A stretch of DNA of 64,000 nucleotides from Hyaloscypha bicolor E (lineage: Eukaryota > Ascomycota > Leotiomycetes > Helotiales > Hyaloscyphaceae). The position numbers and the translations under genes were made by a program. Below, one piece after another: positions 54,868 to 64,000 of the stretch (position 1 is its first letter; each line of letters starts with the position of its first letter). The DNA lies in the NCBI RefSeq assembly GCF_002865645.1, contig NW_020194518.1:1177463-1241462 (forward strand), given 5' to 3'. Below the pieces are notes generated by a model. It saw only the letters and a list, made by a program, of their open reading frames with translations, made no database searches and was not told the DNA's origin.

Positions 54868-55341
54868 ATTTCCTTTGTCTTGGGAATTGGACCGGTGGGA
54901 GAGGCGCATTTTCATTTTAGCTAGATGAGTGGGAGGTTTTCCTTCTGGCTTGTCCAAGAAGGGGATGGAGCCATAGCGACTTGGTCAACGGCTCAGAATT
55001 TCGTGGCCGGAATAGGTGCATAGTCATGATAGGGATTGGAAAGCCGCATTTTGCGTGAATAAAAAGTTCAACAACAGAATCAATAAAATTAAAGTTCAAG
55101 TTAGAAATGGCTTCTCATATGATTGGTTTGAGGACGAGGTATTCATCGATCTAAATGAATCTACGATGCTGAGCTAGCCAGCTCGTCCAAGGAACACACT
55201 TAATGCTGGTTGCGACCCTTCTATCATTTTCCTAGGCCAAGCCTCCATATCCCAAGCTCCCTATTTTCCAGAGAAATCAAATTGGAAAGAGAAAGCTGCA
55301 CAACTCCTGTCGGGTATCTCCAAACTATTACCCCCACCCCT
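54868..55341. other. Convergent 3' spacer, no gene seen
   Basis: About 470 bp between the converging PGDH and ADSL genes. Short frames only. Confidence 0.45.
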
Positions 55342-57660
55342 CTAAACCGTCAACTCCGCCGCTTTCGCAACATCGATATACTTCTTGTACTTTGCAAGAG
55401 CTTGCTGCACCTCTCCCCCGTCCCCACAGTACCGCTCAACCTGCTCAGGCGATCGTCCAATGAAGTTCTTCGGATCCAGCATGTCGTCAATCTCAGCCCA
55501 GATCGGCTCGAAATACTTCGTCTTCTTGACACGCTCGATCAAGTCGTTTCGGCCGCCTTCCTTCTTCACGACGTCGCTAGCTTGGTGGCTCAGGACTCTG
55601 ATCTCCTCGTGAGCTTCTTGTCGGGAAGCACCCTTGGAAACCATCTTCATGATCATATTCTCCGTGGCCATGAAAGGCAATTCCTCCATCAAGCGGCTGT
55701 GCACACGAGCTGGGTACACAACGAGGCCAGAGGCGACGTTGTCAAGCGTGATTAGAATAGCATCGGCGGTGAGGAAGAGGTGGGGGATATCAATGCGTCG
55801 GATTGCACTGTCGTCAAGTGTCCTCTCAAACCATTGTGCTGCGAATGTATCCGAGCAGTCTTTGTTCAGGTTCGAGAGATGGCGGCCCAGTCCACAGATT
55901 CGCTCGGAGCGCATGGGGTTCCGCTTGTATGCCATGGCTGAGCTGCCAATTTCTAGGTAACGGGGAAGTTAGCGATTGCTCGATACAGAATGTTTCGGGA
56001 GTGGGCATTGTCTAAGGAAAAAATGCTAAAACAATCTGGAATAGGAAATGGGTTCCTCCCCAACATACGGTCCTTCTCAAATGGCTCTTCCATCTCCTTC
56101 TGCGAGGCCAAATGTCTGATGTCTGAGCCGATCTTCTGGACTGTTGCACCGAAAGCAGCAAGTGCGTTGGCTACTCGGAGGTCGACTTTGCGGGTGTATG
56201 TCTGGGTAGATATCTATTATCGAATTAATATGGTTATTTTTTGATTATATGGGGAGCAAAGTAGCTAAGGAGCCAGTCTCCAAAGATAAATGCACTTATA
56301 AGTTCCAGCAAAGCTCCCGCGCTCTGAGGTCTCATACGAGAACTCAGCAAAGTACTAGGAGAATAAGGCTTACTGAATAACATCTGTCGAAGCCGGCCTT
56401 CTTGCACAAAATCTCATTTAGCTCGTCAATCTTGGCGCCGTCGTTGTGGAAGATTTCCATAAAGGAGGCTTGTGTTCCTGTTGTGCCCTGTGCGCCGCGG
56501 AATCGAAGAGCAGCTCGGACTGCCTCGATGTCCTCAAGATCCATCATCAAATCCTGAACCCATTGGGAGGCTCGACGGCCGACGGTGATGCATTGAGCGG
56601 GTTGGTAATGTCTGCCCAGCAAATTAGCACGGTAAAACTCAATGTGGCGTGAAGAGGCTGAGAGTATCGGGGTCGCTTTGGGACCAGAACACAAGCCAAA
56701 GGAATCATGCCGGCCCCCGAAACAGCTCCTGGGCTCGTGGCTCTCATAGAAGAAGAAAAGTAAATGAGTATGATAATAGGCCTTACGTATATCCAAGCGT
56801 GGGCATGTCCTTGTACTGCAGTGCGAATCGAGAAAGTCGGTGGATGACAGTTGCAAGCTTGGGGAGAAGAAGGTCGAGTCCATCCCTCAGGAAAATCAAG
56901 TCCGCATTGTCGGTCACATAGCAGCTGGTGGCACCCCAATGGATGATTCCTGCGGCAGCCGGAGCGACTTGACCAAAAGCGTGCACATGACCCATTACAT
57001 CGTGACGTCTCTTTGACTCCTCTTTGCGAGCAATTTCCAAGTCATCGTCCGTTATCAAAACGTGCGCCTTCATCTGTTTAATGGCTTCATCGGAAATTGA
57101 AAGGCCGAGTCTAGAGACATGTGAAGTTAGCATAATATTCAAATGACAAATAGGAATAGAGCCAAGAGTATTTCTCCTCAAGTCAGATCCAAATTGAGAC
57201 CCAATGGCGACTGCAAGAAGAATGAAGTAGAACGAGAAGGTGAACTCGGTACTTACTCTTTCTCAGCTTCCGCGAGCCTAGAATATCAGAACCCCGCATT
57301 AGCACTGCCTTCAAAGAATATAATTGAGAATTGAAACATTCTCTTAGCAGTACTTAGCTCCCGAGACTAGCTAGGGAGTAAACAGCTCGGAAGATATGCC
57401 AGGTAGGAAATAATGCCCTAGGGGTGTAAGGACTCGAGGACTGACCATAACCAGAGCTGACGCCATGTGGAGCCTCTCTTTCTGGCGCTGAACAGCTCTC
57501 TCATCTCTGTACACGTCACCGAGGTTAGTACTCCGCCCTTAACAAGAGCCAAGAGCAAGCGATCGAGAATCAGGGGACGCGGGGCAGGAATGGCGGGGTA
57601 CTCACCAGACGAAGCATATCTCGATGCCAAAGGCGTTTGATAATTATCATGGGCCGACAT
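55342..57660 (-). CDS. ade13: Adenylosuccinate lyase
   Basis: Purine synthesis enzyme cleaving SAICAR and adenylosuccinate, releasing fumarate; cytosolic. Multi-exon; start at 57660 ([18 protein letters not shown]) and stop at 55342. Exons in order include [72 protein letters not shown] and [20 protein letters not shown]. They continue with [20 protein letters not shown] and the superfamily signature [20 protein letters not shown], then [15 protein letters not shown]. These follow the family end to end with at least six short introns. The last exon (about 55342..55956) is the longest. No break was seen. It is read towards the PGDH gene. Confidence 0.9.
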
Positions 57661-59473
57661 CTTGACGAACTCCAAAGGTACTCACAGATTGGACGTGATT
57701 GTGCAAATTGGTGCAAAGGCAGATGTTGAACGTGAGAGAAAGATGGGGAAGAAGTGCGGGCGAGACGATCGTTCCACTCAATTAATTTTTCTGCCGCTAG
57801 AATTCCTCGGCTACGACGTTTTCGAGGGCGGTGAACCCCCGCCCTCCTCTCGGATGACAATGAGTCTATCCTAATCGGACAATATCCTCATTGTTGAAAG
57901 GTGGCAAATTTATAAGCTATATCCCTAGCTATATTCTTTAAGAATTTTCAGGACAGTTTCCTCATTTTGAAGTATGGATACCACCTATTCTTTTATAATA
58001 TAAAGCTTCTAATAGTGTTATTCACATTCAGTCACTGAAGGCTACCTAGTTTGTCACTGCGCAAATTAGTTAACTTGTGCAATCGTATGCTATGGTTTGT
58101 CAAACTTCTCTCAGTATGGCTGAGCAACTTTCATCGTCGAATTAAAGAAACAAGGTTGGCGCTTTGTCGGGGGCCGAGGCCAATCCGCTTCCCCCCTCTG
58201 CTGATTCCTGTGGCCTGTCGGTAATTACACCGGCGGTCATTGGTCACGTCGTCCGAAGTTGCCAGGGAGACCTTCATGTTACATTCCCTGCCTTCTTCCA
58301 AGTCAAGCTTAGCCGCAAGACATAGGCGGCTTTTCACACAAGCTGTTGGAAAGGCTGTGTTCCCACGAGTAAAGTCCGATTGCCTGCAGTGTTTGTGGAC
58401 CCGTCGCTTAACTGAATTGGCTTACCCTTGAAGCCCCTTTTGCTGCTGCCACTGAGGGCTCCGCCTATGTTCTGTTCGCCTGCAGAATCCGGGAGCTCAA
58501 GGCTCAGAGCAAGATAATACAAGAACGCAAGGCATAAGCCAACAAAAAATTTCGGGAAAATTTCTACAAAAAGAAAACCACATCCCGAATTCGCATCCCT
58601 CTTCTACGCATCATGCTGAACTTAATTAAGCCATGTCGCCAAGTTTCCATCCGCTAGCAATGAAATATCTGATTTCTTCACTGGCTCGCAGTGGACAGAA
58701 ACGCGGACTGATTTTCAATGTCCCAAGTCAAAGTTGGACATTCATTGAACTCTAGAGGGGCAGGAACTAATATTCTAGATTTCCGATATATCATATATCC
58801 GAAGTGTGCAAACTTTGAATATATAATATCGCATGTGTTTATTTAGAGAATAACTATTTGCGATGACCAACTTGACTTTGGGACATCGAAAATGGGTGCC
58901 GCTTTTTTGTCTACCGCGTGACTGGGCATCTAAAGGCTAACCAAGAGCCAGATCAAGGGTCTCGTGAGCTCATCTTACGCCCGCTACACTGATCTGAAGG
59001 TGAAAGGAAGAGGTCAAGCGAGGTTTGTGGTTGACCTTGGCAGAAACAGATTAGTTCTCCAAAGGCTACTCGCTATCGCCCGTGCACATGTGTCTTTCGT
59101 GACGCGTCCTCTTTGTTCGGTTCATGCCTGTTCATGCCCTTTCCCCTTGAAACTTCAAGTTTCAAAAGAAGCGGATGAGTTCTTTGATAATTGCCCAGTA
59201 TCGAGACACCACATCAAGATGCCTCCGTGTGGGTACACTTGGAAACTTCTGATCGAATCCATGCATGCTACAAAACCCCAAGAGCCAATCCCTCGATCAA
59301 AGGAATCTGGTCTATATCTTCTAGTTCCAGGCACCCAGCCCCGAGTATGCCAGAGTCCATCAACCATACATGCCCGTAACCCGCGATCAAGAGCCAAATC
59401 TGCCACTTTCCCTCATCCTCAATATTCAACCATCCCATTACAAACAATACCTTCAAGACATAACGCAGTCAAC
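57661..59473. other. Intergenic, no gene seen
   Basis: About 1.8 kb. A plus-strand frame 58964..59671 is open but lacks an ATG with family-like text before 59474. The rest has no coding signature. Confidence 0.4.
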
Positions 59474-59671
59474 ATGTCCGATCCGAATCAAGATTTTGAC
59501 TACTCAAACCTAAACCGAAAAGGTGGAAACGGAGGAAAAAACGACAAACCCCCTTATCCATGCACATGTGAGGAATGGCATTGGTACAAAAATTGTCCTC
59601 TCAGGTATTGCATCCAAAACCCGTGGGCGGAATCGAAGAAGGGGAAGAAGGGGAAGAAAGGAAAGAAATGA
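59474..59671 (+). CDS. Small Cys/Lys-rich protein of unknown function
   Basis: A 65-residue frame from ATG 59474: an acidic start (MSDPNQDFDYSNLNRKGGNG), then CTCEEWHWYKNCPLRYC with Cys spacing C-x-C-x8-C-x4-C that could bind one zinc or form disulfides, and a Lys-rich tail (SKKGKKGKKGKK). The same frame is open upstream to 58964, so the real start may differ. No family recognised and no signal peptide. Confidence 0.45.
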   Translation: MSDPNQDFDYSNLNRKGGNGGKNDKPPYPCTCEEWHWYKNCPLRYCIQNPWAESKKGKKGKKGKK

Positions 59672-60176
59672 ATTCCAGGAATTATAATTGGATCAACTGA
59701 GAGATATTGTTAGATTGGATGGAGACTCGTACTGCAGAGGAACGGTTGACACAGATGCTTCCCCTGGAGAAAGTTTTGCTGGGAAAGTTGAGGCTAGGTT
59801 TTGGAGAAAGGCAGGGATAAACTTTTGTTCGAAGTTGGACACAGATTGTACGATCTTCTGTTAGACGCTTCTGTTTTTGCTTGGTCTTTGCATTATTCAG
59901 AATTTAGCTTGTGGGGGCAATGGTGTGCCATCATGAAATCAGGAACCTTCCTTGCATGTCTGAATGAACATGTTTGCTACTTCAACCTTAGTATCCGTAA
60001 ATGACTTGATTCTAAATGACCAACTTTTTGCTCCCAGAGCGAGTACATGTTTGCCCTGCCACGAGTTTGCTGGACTGTTCGTTGGCTCCATGTGAGAATA
60101 CATACATTGGTGCGCAGTTGAGGTTGGTATCGACACCACAGTGGATTCGTAAAACATGGAGGCTCGCTTCAGACTT
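59672..60176. other. Intergenic, no gene seen
   Basis: About 500 bp with no coding signature on either strand. Confidence 0.45.
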
Positions 60177-60881
60177 CTATTCCTCCTTCTTCTTAGCAAG
60201 CCTCAGCATCGGAGCCACCGCCTTCGGATCCTTCTTGTCAGCCTGCTCCATAAATCCAAACTTCTCATACAAACTCTGAGCACCTTTTCCAGCATCTAAA
60301 TACAGTTCCAACCCCTCACTATCCGCCTTCTCACAGATCCAAGCCAGAAGCCTAGAGCCTAAGCCTTTCTTCTGATACTCCGTATCAGTTGCTAGAACTT
60401 CAAGAACTGCTTCCATTAGCCCCACCTATCCACCTATCTTGGACGGTTTTGCAACGAGAGGGTGGAAGGGGAGAGACAAACAATAATGTGGTCTTTGACC
60501 CATAACAGCACTACGCTGCCTCGCCATCGGATCGAAAAACACATCCCCCACAATCTCAACCTTCATATCCTCCGGCAACTCCGGCTCCCACCTCGTGCTC
60601 CAATCCATCTCAAACTCTCCCTCGCCATACCTAAACCACCTCCCAAACGCGACAATCTTCTCTTTCCCCTCCGCAGAATCTTCTGTCACGATCATGTGCG
60701 TGCAGTGTTGAGACGGAGTCTTCATGCTTCGTTCAAATGATTTCCGCCGCCATTCTCGTCCCGTAGGAGTATCAGGGAAGACGGCCTGCACGGCCGGTTG
60801 CCAGAAAGCTGAGTTCCAGACCGCGATTAAGCCGGGGATATTAGCTTCTGTTGCGAGCGAGAGTGAGAAGGTCATATTCAA
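60177..60881 (-). CDS. GNAT-family N-acetyltransferase
   Basis: Acetyl-CoA-dependent N-acetyltransferase fold. Exon 1 starts at 60881 (MNMTFSLSLATEANIPGLIA) and contains FGRWFRYGEGEFEMDWSTRW. A GT-AG intron near 60390..60480 joins in phase to VLEVLATDTEYQKKGLGSRL, where the acetyl-CoA loop Q/RxxGxG/A appears as QKKGLGS. The C-terminus GLELYLDAGKGAQSLYEKFG, then FMEQADKK, is the typical last strand-helix. The substrate is unknown; this fungal subgroup is usually uncharacterised. No break. Confidence 0.82.
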
Positions 60882-61679
60882 TAAATTTTCTTCACGATGA
60901 AAACGGCGATACTTGCTATATGCTCAGTTCAAGAAGAACGATGGAAGTCCGAGGAAATCTCACTCTGGCGTTTGAGCGCTCGAAGAAGATATAACGCAGT
61001 GCAAAATGCGCTCTCTGAGGAGCATAAATTGGGTTCTCCGGAGGTGCTTTAGGAGTGAAACATGCCCAGGAGCTAAGCCCCTGAACACGTGATATGGGCA
61101 TGCAGAGGGCAAGAGGGGGGGGCCAGTGCCATGCAACAAAATATATATACGGAGGCAACAAAGGCGTGAGCTGAACATCCATGGCTGATGCTTCACTTCG
61201 ATTCCAACAGGAAGGCGATAAAATTACAGTTGCCAAGCCCCACCTTCAGCCTTACTGTATGGGGTTTTTAACACCTGAAGCTTACCGATGGAAGGATTTG
61301 GCAAAATACAAGTTCCGACGACCAAAGTGAGCCGTTAATTGGTCAACAAATGTATGCAAGATGTCGATACAACGGTAGCGATGGTATCCGGTCCAAAAGT
61401 ATGCGCGACTGTTTCTCCGTTAAAGATCACGCAGGATTCCACTTTAGTCGGACTCTCGTAGACTAATCACTTAAGAAATGGATGAACTTGCAAGTCAAGC
61501 AGATCTGTCAAGGTGCGCAAGGAAACAAGGGGTCGTGTATTATCAGTGCATTTCTCTAGAGTACCAGGTATCTATCTTACACACGTTCCCTGAATACGCC
61601 CATTTGCGCCAAATATTTTCCTCCATGCTGACCCAGGCTAGAGAAGCAGATAAAAGTCTCAATGTGTCAAATTACTCAT
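60882..61679. other. Intergenic, no gene seen
   Basis: About 800 bp between minus-strand genes. Frames at 60916..61236 and 61478..61759 lack domains. Confidence 0.4.
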
Positions 61680-64000
61680 CTACGGATCCTTGCCGGCGGT
61701 ACCGAGTAGATCAGTCACGTATGGCAACTATTAGATCGTTAGCGGGATCAGAAAGCTGAGGGCGAAGGGAGAACTCACCAAGCTACGGTTGTGCGCCATG
61801 ATCTCAAATAATCGTCGCTCGACCGGCTTGAATAACTTATCAACCCAGGAAATGCCTCCCTCAAGCTTCATCGCAATCTCCTCGGCCTCAGTCTTCGCCA
61901 GATTTCGTGCTAGATTCCGAAGAACCAGCACAGCACTGAGAGGAATACCAGCTGCTTCTTTGCGTTCGTCCATAGCGGTCTGGATTTCTTCGAGAGAATG
62001 ACTCGGAGGAGGTATGAGGTACGACGGCTTCAGTTTCTTCGCTGGTGGGGGGCCAAAGTAATTGGGTGAAATCTTGGTGGAAGAAGATTTCGGCGGAAGA
62101 TGGACTTTGATGTGTCTTGCAAATTGCAACAAGGTGGTTGCATGTTCAGTGTCGAATCTGTGGCATCGATCCCAACGACATGTGTAATCCCCTGCTGTAT
62201 TCTCAAATTTACCGCCTTCCAGTTGATTGGCACCTTGGTGGTCTTTGACGATGTGTTGATACATGGTCTCTGGACTCATGAAGAATTCGCCACAAGACTC
62301 GCCGCTAGGGCTTCGCCATAAACACTTGCTGAATTCCTCGCCTTTCATGTCGATTGGGGTGATTCGATATCTGATGCCTTTGATTATGAATTTTTGAATC
62401 AGTCCTTGCTGGACTTGCGCAGCGGCTTTATCTTGAAAGGTAGTGCTAACGTTCTTGATGAAATCGGCAGCGGCCAAAAGCGGTACATTCGTTTGGGCAG
62501 CATGCGAGGCGAAGCATGCTTGATAGGCTTGCCATAGAGCGATCTGAGTGATCTTCTCATCAGGGTCTTCCTCAAACAGAGAACGAAGCCATTGAGAACT
62601 GCGCTCAGGCTCTTGAAGTGCGAGAAGTTGAGTAAGCAATTCTCTGGGGAGGCGCGCAATCTGTGGAGGCATCTGTATCCGAGTCGGGTAGCCAGAGTAG
62701 TGTGTCTTTTCCTTCTTCTCCGCATTGTGCATCAAAAGGCGAACGAGCTGATTAACCAATGGCTCGACCTGCACCTCCGAGATGAGAAAGTCGACATTGT
62801 CTACCACAGCGGTATACTGGTAGAGGAAGTCCAAGCAGGCATGAACAAGGTCTTCATCGTTGAGCAGGGTCCAATCGATAATATTCTGAACGACCTTGAT
62901 GGGAACGCCCTTCAGGAGGTTGTTCTCCTCCAGGTTCATAGATATTCTGCTAATCGCCCTCAGCGCGGTCAAGATAGCACCTCGGTCGTTGTCACATAGT
63001 TGTGCGAGGAGCGAGATGTACAGAGGGTCCGTTTCGTCGAAGTGGAGGTATTTGGTGAGTTGCTCGGCAATATCAAGAGCGTAGTGCTTTAATTCAACGA
63101 CGCAATCGAGGTTTGGAAGGTTGAGGGCAATGCTGAGAAAGTCCCGCAATGGGAGCATTTCTGAAACGTAGTATGCATTCTCCTCCAGCATGACCATATT
63201 TCGAATGGTTAGAGCAGCTTCATTGATTTGCAATAGAGCGTCACTAAACTCCGCGGTTTGGATGTTATCGTCCACATCGATTTTGGGGAGGTTTGCGATT
63301 TTTCGGAGAATGTCTGGAGTACCATCTAAACCATTGATGATATCTGCACCGGGCGTTGCAACATCGTCCATATAGAGAACTTGCCAATCGACTTTGTAGA
63401 ACAAGGAGCTGACCTCAAGGACTTTCTCAATCAAAGCCTCCGCTAAGCCGGGAAATCCTTCGAATCGGTATTTGTCCCCACGTTCCATCGAAATTTTGAC
63501 CAAATGGTGCAGGGCATAATCTTGCTCGGCTGGAATACCAGATCTCAAGGCGCACAAGCAGCGAACGTAGATATTTGGTCCGTCAAAGCCAGCTGTCCCG
63601 GAGTCAGTATAGTGCAAGGTATGGTCATGGATAGACTTACAGCCAGGGAGCATGATGCCTCCTCTACCTGCGGCCGGAGTTCTTCCACTGGCAGCGAGGG
63701 CAGCATCTTTCATAAGCTTTTGGCGCTTGGCGAATTCGACTGCATTGTTACCGGGGGTTATGACTGGGCGGAGGGTGAGGGGCATCTGGGGTCGAGGCTC
63801 GTAATTTGTGACGGCAAGGGACTGGTGCTCCATGTTCGGATTGTAGGATGTCGAGGCGCCTCGGGGCTGATGCTGTTGGTGGTGATTAGGATGGTGTTGA
63901 GGGGAAGGAGCATGAGATGTCGCCGAGACGTTCCTGGTCTGACGGGACGAGGTTTCCGGTTGGAACAATATCCTCTGCGGAGGAGCGTGTCGAAGACCTC
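61680..64000 (-). CDS. rsc9: RSC/SWI-SNF chromatin remodelling subunit Rsc9, 5' end beyond window
   Basis: Nuclear subunit of the RSC-type remodelling complex. The visible part begins in frame at the right edge (PPQRILFQPETSSRQTRN), so the N-terminal ARID domain would lie outside. The body has the conserved helical repeats (VRCLCALRSGIPAEQDYALH, HYALDIAEQLTKYLHFDETD, AILTALRAISRISMNLEENN) followed by two C2H2-type units (CLWRSPSGESCGEFFMSPET..H and TCRWDRCHRFDTEHA..H). The main exon ends at 61779 and a GT-AG intron leads to a short last exon, 61680..61727, ending LLGTAGKDP. The frame and splice are consistent; no break seen. Confidence 0.88.

Noticed and set aside
1..64000. Secondary-metabolite cluster or CRISPR array
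   Set aside because: No polyketide or peptide synthase, terpene synthase or spaced identical repeats; the Zn2Cys6 gene has no tailoring-gene neighbours.

Overview
The window is nuclear DNA of a filamentous ascomycete (Pezizomycotina). The evidence is short 40-70 bp GT-AG introns, a Zn2Cys6 regulator, a CFEM/Pth11-type receptor, a HET protein, 2EXR proteins, an RSC9 subunit, and many small inverted-repeat transposons. The species cannot be fixed from sequence reading alone; a leotiomycete or sordariomycete is my guess. All calls come from reading translations, splice signals and repeats by eye. No database search was run.

Layout. 1-11.7 kb: MFS transporter (cut by the left edge), a secreted endonuclease/exonuclease/phosphatase protein with a jacalin-like C-terminus, a NIPA-type Mg transporter and a secreted-type GMC oxidoreductase. 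These are separated by repeat-rich spacers holding two inverted-repeat elements. 12.8-20.7 kb: a CFEM/Pth11-like receptor, a decayed chloroperoxidase/peroxygenase, a small secreted protein and a decayed Cys-rich secreted protein. 20.7-24.4 kb: a gene-free island of nested repeats (hAT-like MITE, other inverted repeats, one copy of a dispersed repeat, G-rich tracts). 24.4-36.7 kb: a small conserved protein, a Zn2Cys6 regulator, an SMP-30-like gene with one in-frame TGA, a MITE, a two-exon unknown, a 2EXR pseudogene, an alpha/beta hydrolase, an intact five-exon 2EXR gene and an SDR pseudogene. 37-48.7 kb: a kinase-like fragment, the second copy of the dispersed repeat, a broken Na+/H+ antiporter, an intact RNA ligase, a hAT-like MITE and a broken HET gene. 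49-64 kb: mostly housekeeping genes: a Roadblock-like (LAMTOR2/Ragulator) protein, glyoxalase I, D-3-phosphoglycerate dehydrogenase, adenylosuccinate lyase, a GNAT acetyltransferase and RSC9 (5' end beyond the right edge).

How the parts relate. No biosynthetic cluster or operon-like logic is visible. The window looks like a conserved housekeeping block (about 49-64 kb) next to an accessory block (about 1-48 kb). In the accessory block, secreted, receptor, transporter and self-recognition genes sit among non-autonomous transposons, and many have decayed. At several nonsense sites (SMP-30, Na+/H+ antiporter, HET) one C:G-to-T:A change would restore the expected residue. The two copies of the dispersed repeat also differ by several such transitions. 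This fits repeat-induced point mutation (RIP) or leakage from it. Other breaks are small duplications and indels (7 bp, 14 bp, 1 bp). The most notable intact items are the phosphatase-jacalin fusion, the RNA ligase, the 2EXR gene with look-alike exons and a probable GC-AG intron in glyoxalase I.
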